Origin: Candidatus Pullilachnospira stercoravium
Lineage (GTDB): Bacteria > Bacillota > Clostridia > Lachnospirales > Lachnospiraceae
Assembly (NCBI GenBank): GCA_018713585.1
Contig: DVON01000293.1
Span: forward strand, 1 to 36,168
DNA: 36,168 nt
Direction: 5' to 3'
Positions 26,086 to 33,382 of this stretch are shown here, in pieces (the stretch's first letter is position 1; the number at the start of each line of letters is the position of its first letter). A program made the translations under genes and the position numbers. The notes below the pieces were generated by a model. That model did not search any database, was not told where the DNA came from, and saw nothing but the letters and a program-made list of their open reading frames with translations.

Positions 26086-26736
26086 TTACTCTTCCCGCAG
26101 CGTATAGGGGAAATCCACTTTCATGTCGCGGAAATAGTATTCCCGGTCTCTCTCTGTGATGGGACGCATCACACGGCAGGGATTGCCCACGGCCACCACA
26201 TTGGCGGGGATGTCCCTGGTGACGATGCTGCCCGCGCCCACCACGGAATTGTCTCCGATGGTCACGCCGGGAAGGATCACGGAGTTGGCTCCGATCCAGA
26301 CGTTGTCGCCGATATGAATCGGAAGGGAATAGTGGGCCACCAGTTCCCGGTACAGGGGATATACCGGATGGCCGGTGGTGGTGATGGTCACATTGGGGCC
26401 GATCATTACCCGGTTTCCGATGTAAACATCCATATCATCCACAATCACCAGATTGAAATTCGCGTAGAAATGCTCTCCCAGATGAACGTGGGAGCCATAG
26501 GACATATGTACCGGATTTTCAATGAATACATGATCTCCGCAGTCGCCCAGTATTCCCTTCAGAATCTCTTTGCGCTTTTCGTCCTCGCTGGGTCTGGTGC
26601 TGTTGTAGTCGAACATAATCTCCTTGCACCGGCGGCGCTCCGCCTCCAGCTCCTTCTCCTGCTGAATATCCACCGGATCCTTGTGGCCATGCTCATAGAA
26701 AAGCATGCCGTTCTTCATACGTTCCTTCAGTGTCAT
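26086..26736 (-). CDS. Maltose/galactoside O-acetyltransferase family (left-handed beta helix)
   Basis: MTLKERMKNGMLFYEHGHKDP...HVHLGEHFYANFNLVIVDDMDVYIGNRVMIGPNVTI...IGDNVWIGANSVILPGVTIGDNSVVGAGSIVTRDIPANVVAVGNPCRVMR. Confidence 0.94.
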   Translation of the reverse strand: MTLKERMKNGMLFYEHGHKDPVDIQQEKELEAERRRCKEIMFDYNSTRPSEDEKRKEILKGILGDCGDHVFIENPVHMSYGSHVHLGEHFYANFNLVIVDDMDVYIGNRVMIGPNVTITTTGHPVYPLYRELVAHYSLPIHIGDNVWIGANSVILPGVTIGDNSVVGAGSIVTRDIPANVVAVGNPCRVMRPITERDREYYFRDMKVDFPYTLREE

Positions 26737-26876
26737 AATACGTAAAAACCTCCTGATTGTTTCCTGTGTTATCCACATGGTATTACCTATTATACCCGAA
26801 TCCTCCCCGGATATCCACAGAAATCTCACAGATTTTACTCCGGAAATGTAACCATTCCGCCTTCCCTGTCACAAAA

Positions 26877-27860
26877 TCACCGGAGATCCAGACTGTCATC
26901 CAGAAATTCAAAAATTGTCCCATAGTACAGCTGGGGATCCTTATCCTGGGACTGGGCGTGTCCCGCTCCTTCCACCAGTAGCAGCTGTTTCGGGCAGGAA
27001 GCCGCTTCGTAAAGATCACGGGTCATCTGCGGGTCGATCATCTCGTCCTCCAGTCCGTGAATAAACAGGGTGGGAATCCGGCTGTGAGCCACCGCCCGGA
27101 TGGGGGCGGCATCCTTCAGATCATAGCCTCCCCGCAGCTGCAGCATCAGATTGGCCACCGGCAACAGTGGAAAGGATGGCAGATGGAACCATTCCCACAT
27201 CTGCTTTTTGAACATTTCATAGGCGTCCGTGTAGGCACAGTCGGACACCACAGCCTTCACATTGTCCGGAAGGTCCTCTCCGCTCATCAAAAGAGCGCAG
27301 GCAGCTCCCATGGACTGCCCCTGAATCACAATCTGGGCCTCCGGGTTCTCCTCCAGGATATGGGATATCCAGATCTCATTGTCCAGCCGGTCCGTCCAGC
27401 CCATTCCGATAAAATCCCCCTCGCTCTCTCCCTGGCACCGCATGTCCGGTACCAGCGCATGGAAACCTCTCTGTACATATTCCATGGCGATGGGATACAT
27501 GGCCTCCTTCCAGCCGGTATACCCGTGAAGCAGGAGCACCCACCGGCTGCTCTCCTCCCGGGGATGAAACTCCTCCGCCACCAGCCGGTATCCGTCTGCC
27601 GTCTCTGCCGAAAGTGTCTGACGGTCCACCGTCTCCAGCCACCGGCTTGTCTCTGAATACGCTTCCTGCTGGTTGGAGGTGATATCATCCGTATGTACCA
27701 GCGCCGCCATACTGTCCTCCGTGATGGTCTGGAAGGCTTCCAGCTTCTCCATAAAAGAGGGAACCAGAGCCGCGCTCACCAGCAGATTGGCGCCGATCAC
27801 CAGAACCAGTGTCAGCACCAGCACCACAACCCCCGCTGTTATGATGATCTTCTTTCTCAT
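26877..27860 (-). CDS. Membrane-anchored alpha/beta hydrolase
   Basis: N-terminal TM; LLLHGYTGWKEA, QGQSMGAACALLM nucleophile elbow, FIHGLEDEMID, GAGHAQS. Confidence 0.92.
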   Translation of the reverse strand: MRKKIIITAGVVVLVLTLVLVIGANLLVSAALVPSFMEKLEAFQTITEDSMAALVHTDDITSNQQEAYSETSRWLETVDRQTLSAETADGYRLVAEEFHPREESSRWVLLLHGYTGWKEAMYPIAMEYVQRGFHALVPDMRCQGESEGDFIGMGWTDRLDNEIWISHILEENPEAQIVIQGQSMGAACALLMSGEDLPDNVKAVVSDCAYTDAYEMFKKQMWEWFHLPSFPLLPVANLMLQLRGGYDLKDAAPIRAVAHSRIPTLFIHGLEDEMIDPQMTRDLYEAASCPKQLLLVEGAGHAQSQDKDPQLYYGTIFEFLDDSLDLR

Positions 27861-27902
27861 GCCGTATCTGTCTTAAATCCTCGCCGTGTCCCAGGCTGTC
27901 TG

Positions 27903-28406
27903 TCAGTAGCTTCTGATTCTGTCTCCGCTTTCGTCGCGGGTTTTCTCAATCTTCCGGATTTCCACATAGTAGCCGTACTGGTCGTTTACCTGCACCAGCA
28001 CCCGGTCCCCCACCTTGTGGCCCATAATTGCCTTCCCGATGGGGGATTCTGTGCTGATCAGCCCTTCCAGGGAATTTCCCCGGATGGAGGTCACCAGCCG
28101 GTACGTCTCTTCCACATCGTCCTCCTCCACATAGAGGGTGACGGTATTGTCCAGGCCCACCTCGTCCTCGCCGGAATGATCGGTGATGATCTCGGCGGTT
28201 TTCAGCACCCGCTCCAGGTAGCGGATCCTGCTTTCATTCTGGTTCTTTTCCCGCTTCGCCGCGTAATATTCAAAATTTTCGCTGAGATCGCCCTGGGCTC
28301 TGGCTTCTTTCACCGCCTCGATGGCCTCCTTGCGGACCACCAGCTTCCGGTGGTCGATTTCCTGCTGAATTTTCTCCACATCCTGTGGGGTCAGTCGTTC
28401 CCGCAT
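27903..28406 (-). CDS. greA: GreA/GreB family transcription elongation factor
   Basis: RKEAIEAVKEARAQGDLSENFEYYAAKREKNQNESRIRYLERVLKTAEII...ISTESPIGKAIMGHKVGD. Confidence 0.93.
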   Translation of the reverse strand: MRERLTPQDVEKIQQEIDHRKLVVRKEAIEAVKEARAQGDLSENFEYYAAKREKNQNESRIRYLERVLKTAEIITDHSGEDEVGLDNTVTLYVEEDDVEETYRLVTSIRGNSLEGLISTESPIGKAIMGHKVGDRVLVQVNDQYGYYVEIRKIEKTRDESGDRIRSY

Positions 28407-28433
28407 ATTTCTGTCTCCTTTCCATGCCGATGG

Positions 28434-29450
28434 TCATGGGCGTAAAGCCTTTTTCAGCAAATCCACTTCGTCCATCTGCATGCAGAATGCCGGATCCTGC
28501 GCGCGGACATGCTGCTCGAGTACTTCCAGATCCATCCATTCCACCCGCTCCACCTCTTCCGGCTGCAGGCGCAGTGTTTCGGCAGCCACCGGACGGGTAT
28601 ACAGATACACCGCCGCGATTTCCCGGTCCACGACCCGCTTTCCGGAAAATTCCTGATCCGTCTGGCCCCACCGGAGGGTGAGAAATTCCAGGTCTTCCGG
28701 ACCGGCCGCAATCCCCAGTTCCTCCCAAAGCTCCCGCAGCGCCGTCTCCTGATAACCGTCGCCCGCATCCACATGGCCGGCGGAGGAAATGTCAAAGCAG
28801 CCGGGATATACGTCTTTTTCCCTGCTTCGCAGCTGCAGCAGCACCTGCCAGCGATCTCTATGCCTGCGGGCAATCCAGGTATGGGCCGTGGCGTGCCAGT
28901 CGCCGTCCCGGTGCACACAGCCCCGCTCCTTCACCTGCCCGGTTTTATTTCCTTCTTCATCCAGCACCTCAAACAGCTCCAGGGGCTTTCCATCCAGAAT
29001 GGCTCTGCGCAGCAGGTCTCCCTCATACACCAGCTTCAGGGAGAAAAAGGGCGCCTCCCGGGCCAGAAGGTCCAGAAAGATCAGATCCCCACTCCACAGA
29101 TTCAGCCGGGAAAGCTCCTCCTTTTTCACCCAGCAAAGCTCTCCCTCGTCGCAGTCCTTCAGCGTTCCCGAAAATCCGTCTGCCGTATAAAGACACATAT
29201 ATTCCGTACCATACCCTTCCTGGGTGAAGGTCACCAGCCCCCGGAACCTCCAGGAAGTCAGCACAAGACCTGTCTCCTCCCGGACTTCCCGCAGCAGACA
29301 GTCCTCCGGGCTCTCTCCCTCCTCAAAATGGCCGCCGACGCCGATCCATTTTCCTTTGTTCACATCCTCCTTCTTCCGGATCCGGTGCAGCATCAGATAG
29401 CTGTCTTCAGTTTCCAGATAGCAGAGAGTTGTCATGCAAGAGCGTTTCAT
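28434..29450 (-). CDS. Tandem Nudix hydrolase (two Nudix boxes)
   Basis: GGHFEEGESPEDCLLREVREETGL (box 1) and GHVDAGDGYQETALRELWEELGI (box 2) in one ORF. Confidence 0.93.
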   Translation of the reverse strand: MKRSCMTTLCYLETEDSYLMLHRIRKKEDVNKGKWIGVGGHFEEGESPEDCLLREVREETGLVLTSWRFRGLVTFTQEGYGTEYMCLYTADGFSGTLKDCDEGELCWVKKEELSRLNLWSGDLIFLDLLAREAPFFSLKLVYEGDLLRRAILDGKPLELFEVLDEEGNKTGQVKERGCVHRDGDWHATAHTWIARRHRDRWQVLLQLRSREKDVYPGCFDISSAGHVDAGDGYQETALRELWEELGIAAGPEDLEFLTLRWGQTDQEFSGKRVVDREIAAVYLYTRPVAAETLRLQPEEVERVEWMDLEVLEQHVRAQDPAFCMQMDEVDLLKKALRP

Positions 29451-29482
29451 CTTGGAAATTCTCCTTTCATTACTTCTACTTC

Positions 29483-29518
29483 TGGCCGAATGGCCATAAA
29501 GGTATCCCCGCAGGGGAT
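29483..29518 (-). repeat. Double-hairpin intercistronic element, copy 6 (upstream of Nudix gene)
   Basis: Minus strand ATCCCC-TGC-GGGGAT-ACCTTTA-TGGCC-ATTC-GGCCA. It abuts the MATE stop codon and lies 32 nt before the Nudix ATG. Confidence 0.88.
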
Positions 29519-29519
29519 T

Positions 29520-30869
29520 TCAGGATCCGATCAGGTGATGGTCAAGCCATTTTCTGCGGTGAAAACGGATGGTATAGAAGATTCCCCGCACCGTCCAGTC
29601 CGTAAACATGCCGATCCAGACACCCATGGGGCCGAAGCCCATGACACGGCACAGGAAAATGCAGAGACTCACCCGGAAAATCCACATGGAAGCGCAGGAC
29701 AGGATCATGGAAAATTTCACATCTCCCGCAGCCCGCATACCATAGGCAGGAATGAAGGAGAACACCCAGACAATGGGCTTTACAATGGTGATCCAACCCA
29801 TCATATACAGGCACATGCGGGCGCTTTCCGCTTCCATACCGCCGATGATGGTCACCGGCTTTGTGGCTGCGTAAACCAGCAGGCAGCCCGCCAGAATCAC
29901 AATCTCGGAAATCACGGACAACTTCTTGATATAATAAACGGCATCATCCCTTCTTCCTGCTCCGATGCACTGACCCACCACGGTCATCAGCCCGATACCT
30001 ACGCCAATGGCGGCAATACCGTTGAGGCCCTCCAGGATATTGGTCATGGCCTGAGCAGCAATGGCCGCCGTTCCCAGGGTGGACACCGTTGACTGAATAG
30101 CCAGCTTTCCGAACTGGAACATGCCGTTTTCCACACCGGTGGGGATACCCACCGCCAGAATCGTCCGGATCCTTTTGGCGCTGGGGCGGATGCCCATATA
30201 ATGGTTCACCACCACTTGCTGGCGGGGCAGACGCAGATAACATAAAATCACCACAGCGCAGAAAATGCGGGATATCAGCGTGGAAATGGCCGCGCCGGCC
30301 ACACCCATGCCGAAACCGAAAATAAGAATCGCGTTTCCCACAATGTTCATAAGATTGGAAATCACCGACACCGTCATGGGAAGCCCTGTGTTCTGCTGGG
30401 CCCGGAATACCGACGCGCCTGCATTATAAAGGGCGATGAACGGAAAAGACAGAGCGGTAAAGAAAAAATAGGTCATGGAATTTTCCATCACCGCTGCTTC
30501 CACTTCCCCGAAAATCAGACGGAGCAAAGGCTCATTGAACCCGATGCAAATGACCGTCAGAAAAATGGAGATTCCCGCGGTCACCAAAAGCAGCTGCTCG
30601 GCGGAATACCGGGCGTTTTTCGTATCCCCCTGTCCGATGTACTGGGAACAGATAATAGCGCCGCCCGCTGCCAGGGCGGAAAACACCTGAATCACCAGCA
30701 CATTGATGGAGTCCACCAGGGATACCGCCGAGATAGCCGCGGAACCCACATTGCTGACCATCATGGTGTCCGCCGTTCCCATCAGTGAAGCCAGAACCTG
30801 CTCAATCACCACCGGGACCAGCAGCAGACGCAGGTCCCGGTTTGAAAACAAATGCTTTTTCTCTTCCAT
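29520..30869 (-). CDS. MATE family efflux transporter
   Basis: LRLLLVPVVIEQVLASLMGTADTMMVSNVGSAAISAVSLVDSI..., polytopic membrane protein. Confidence 0.95.
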   Translation of the reverse strand: MEEKKHLFSNRDLRLLLVPVVIEQVLASLMGTADTMMVSNVGSAAISAVSLVDSINVLVIQVFSALAAGGAIICSQYIGQGDTKNARYSAEQLLLVTAGISIFLTVICIGFNEPLLRLIFGEVEAAVMENSMTYFFFTALSFPFIALYNAGASVFRAQQNTGLPMTVSVISNLMNIVGNAILIFGFGMGVAGAAISTLISRIFCAVVILCYLRLPRQQVVVNHYMGIRPSAKRIRTILAVGIPTGVENGMFQFGKLAIQSTVSTLGTAAIAAQAMTNILEGLNGIAAIGVGIGLMTVVGQCIGAGRRDDAVYYIKKLSVISEIVILAGCLLVYAATKPVTIIGGMEAESARMCLYMMGWITIVKPIVWVFSFIPAYGMRAAGDVKFSMILSCASMWIFRVSLCIFLCRVMGFGPMGVWIGMFTDWTVRGIFYTIRFHRRKWLDHHLIGS

Positions 30870-30884
30870 CTTCCTCTTTTCCCC

Positions 30885-31715
30885 TTACTCGTGAAGCTCC
30901 AGCGGCAGACCGTCGGGATCCTTGAAAAAGGTCATCTTTTTACCGGTAAATTCATCCGTCCGCACCGGCTCCGTGGCGATCCCCAGTCCATTGAGCCATG
31001 CGATGGTTTCCTCTATGTTCTCCACCCGGAAAGCCAGATGGCGCAGGCCGCAGGCCTCCGGATAGCTGGGCCGGGGCGGGCTGTCCGGGATACCGAAAAT
31101 CTCCAGCTCACAGTCCCCCAGTTTCAGATCCAGCTTATAATCTCCTCTTTCTTTCCGGAAATTCTCCCGGATTACTTCAAATCCCAGAAGATCCACATAA
31201 AAATGCCGGGATTTTCTGTAATCCGACACAATCACTGCCACATGATGAATCGCTTGTAATTCCATGGTTTTCTCCTTATCCTGCCGCAAAAAAATCATAC
31301 TTTTCCGGTACCTTTCCCTCCGGGCATAGTCTTCAGGCCCCGGGTGTGAAATCCGGCCAAGATCCATGTTGTGGGCCAGATCCGCCATCTTCACCCGGCG
31401 GGCCATGGGATTTTTCCGGATCTCCTCCAGGTAACCCCGGTAAGTGAAATCCGGCCCCGGCTGCCGGGTCAGAAGTCTCACGGCCTCCACAATATCCGGC
31501 GGAAATTCCCTGGCCAGCTCCTCAAGGGTTACCTTTGTGTCCTCCACCACATCATGAAGAACCGCCGCGATCCTGTCCCGGCCATCCTCCAACATGGAAG
31601 CCACCGCCAGCGGATGCCGGATATAGTCCGTACCACCCTTGTCCACCTGTCCCTTATGCGCGCTGGCGGCCAGACGAACCGCCTTCTCATAAAGCCTGGA
31701 TTCCTCTTCCGTCAC
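30885..31715 (-). CDS. HD (RelA/SpoT hydrolase-like) domain fused to VOC/glyoxalase-like domain
   Basis: HD: RHPLAVASMLEDGRDRIAAVLHDVVEDT...VKMADLAHNMDL. VOC: MELQAIHHVAVIVSDYRKSRHFYVDLLGFEVIRE...FFKDPDGLPLELHE. GTG start at 31715 after AGGGAGG; the ORF is open to 31832. Confidence 0.85.
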   Translation of the reverse strand: MTEEESRLYEKAVRLAASAHKGQVDKGGTDYIRHPLAVASMLEDGRDRIAAVLHDVVEDTKVTLEELAREFPPDIVEAVRLLTRQPGPDFTYRGYLEEIRKNPMARRVKMADLAHNMDLGRISHPGPEDYARRERYRKSMIFLRQDKEKTMELQAIHHVAVIVSDYRKSRHFYVDLLGFEVIRENFRKERGDYKLDLKLGDCELEIFGIPDSPPRPSYPEACGLRHLAFRVENIEETIAWLNGLGIATEPVRTDEFTGKKMTFFKDPDGLPLELHE

Positions 31716-31891
31716 CTTGCCGCCTCCCTTTCCTTCATGTTCCGCGGCCTTCCGGCCAACTGCTTTGTACCGCTTCATTTGTAACCGTTCAGCCTTCAGC
31801 TGTCCCGCAAAGGAGACCGGACGGTTACCCACTGCATTTACAACCAGTTTACGCCCGCAGAAGGAAAATGTAAAGCCCGCAAATTACATCC

Positions 31892-33379
31892 TCACATGGC
31901 CGGCAGCAGGCAGGACAGCACAGCTCCTGCCAGAAGAAGCGTCGCTCCGATCCATAAGATCCAGCCCTTTTTGCCCCGGCGGCGAAGGGAAATCCCGCAC
32001 AGCGCCAGAAGCAAAAGCACGGCGGCAAAGCTGGCAGCGGCAAATACCCGGGCAGCCAGATGCCTGGCCAGCATAGCCGCCGCAAATGCCGGGATCAGCG
32101 TGGCGGCCGCTCCAGTTCCCCAGCCGGCCTGTCCGCCGGCGCGCTTCCCGCCCGGCCTGCGGGTCATTTCCCGGAAGGCCAGCGTGCCGGTCCGCACCGC
32201 CGTATCCAGCACAGCCAGCAGGAAACTACAGGCCGCCATCAGAAACAGGGCAATGGTGAAATCATAGGGAATCCCTGCCTTTGCCTGAAGGTCCGCGGCT
32301 GCTGCGGCGAAAAACTGCGGCGCTTCCTCCAGTCCCATGGCCGCCGCGTCTGCCCGGACCAGAGCGAAGGACAGAAGAAGCACCAGTACGGCACAAAGAC
32401 TTTTCAGCAGCGCAACTCCCACTGCCGCCCGTTCAAAATCAGACCGTTTCTGGTATCTCAGCGGCGAAACCGCCAGCGCCGCCCCGTCAAACCCGCTGAC
32501 AACTCCCCACAGAAGCACCGCGAGAAATGCCCACAGACCGGCGGAGGCGCTGTCCGGCATTTCGAAGGCCTCCACGGCAGGCTGCGGATTTCCCGCCAGA
32601 ACTCCCGCGCATCCCGCCGCCAGAACAATCCCCGCCAGCACCAAAAGAATCTGCCCCCTGGGCCTGGTCTGCACCCAGGCCGGAATCAGTCCGGAAAAAA
32701 AGGCAAGCAGAAAAATTCCCACAAGCCAGACCGTTTCCTCCAGGTAAATGGGATACGTTTTTCCCAGCCAGGCAGAATCCAGAATCACCAGGCATACGGC
32801 CACCGCCTTCACCAGGCGGCTCACATTCCGGTACCGGCACACAATTCCCAGACCGGCGGCCCCCACGCAGAGAATCACACAGGAGGCGGCCCCGGCGGCA
32901 CCCACGGAATTGCGCAGCAGTTCCCCGGATTCCGTCTCCACAAATCCCCGGAAACTGGCGGCCGCCGTATGCCCGGCAGCGGCCGCTGCCATCACAGCCA
33001 GCAGCCAGACCAGGGCCGCAGCCGCCCTCCGCTTCCCCCCGGAAATGGCGCGGCCCTCTGCCGCTGATTCCCGGTTTTCTCCCTCCTGTACCATCAGGCA
33101 GCCGGAAACGGCCAGATTCTGTGCCGCCCCGAAAAGAATCCCCCCGCCCACAGCGGCAGCCAGGGCAGGCACCCAGCCCCACTGCATCGCCGCAAAGGGA
33201 GAAATCATCAATGGAAGTCCCAGACAGGACGCGGCAAGCTGCCCCAGGCCCGTCCACCGTTCCCTGGCCGGGAAAGGATTTTCCGCCCCTTTCGCATCTT
33301 TCTTTATCAGGCGGCTGTAAAACCAGAATCCGCCTGCCAGCACCAGCAACGCCGCTGCCAGCATCCATCTTCCGCTCAT
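31892..33379 (-). CDS. CstA (carbon starvation)-like membrane protein, divergent
   Basis: Polytopic; LWGVVSGFDGAALAVSPLRYQKRSDFERAAVGVALLKSLCAVLVL resembles CstA ...ISGFHATQSPLMARCLKNE..; FLLAVLDTAVRTGTLAFREM resembles the CstA C-terminal ..DTALRSARL... segment. Confidence 0.65.
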   Translation of the reverse strand: MSGRWMLAAALLVLAGGFWFYSRLIKKDAKGAENPFPARERWTGLGQLAASCLGLPLMISPFAAMQWGWVPALAAAVGGGILFGAAQNLAVSGCLMVQEGENRESAAEGRAISGGKRRAAAALVWLLAVMAAAAAGHTAAASFRGFVETESGELLRNSVGAAGAASCVILCVGAAGLGIVCRYRNVSRLVKAVAVCLVILDSAWLGKTYPIYLEETVWLVGIFLLAFFSGLIPAWVQTRPRGQILLVLAGIVLAAGCAGVLAGNPQPAVEAFEMPDSASAGLWAFLAVLLWGVVSGFDGAALAVSPLRYQKRSDFERAAVGVALLKSLCAVLVLLLSFALVRADAAAMGLEEAPQFFAAAAADLQAKAGIPYDFTIALFLMAACSFLLAVLDTAVRTGTLAFREMTRRPGGKRAGGQAGWGTGAAATLIPAFAAAMLARHLAARVFAAASFAAVLLLLALCGISLRRRGKKGWILWIGATLLLAGAVLSCLLPAM

Positions 33380-33382
33380 AGG

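Noticed and set aside
28400-28450. ATGACCATCGGCATGG before greA as a seventh MAIRP element
   Set aside because: Superficially similar (ATGACCATCGG) but lacks hairpin 1, the ACCUYUA linker and the UGGCC/GGCCA stem; mostly the Nudix 3' end.
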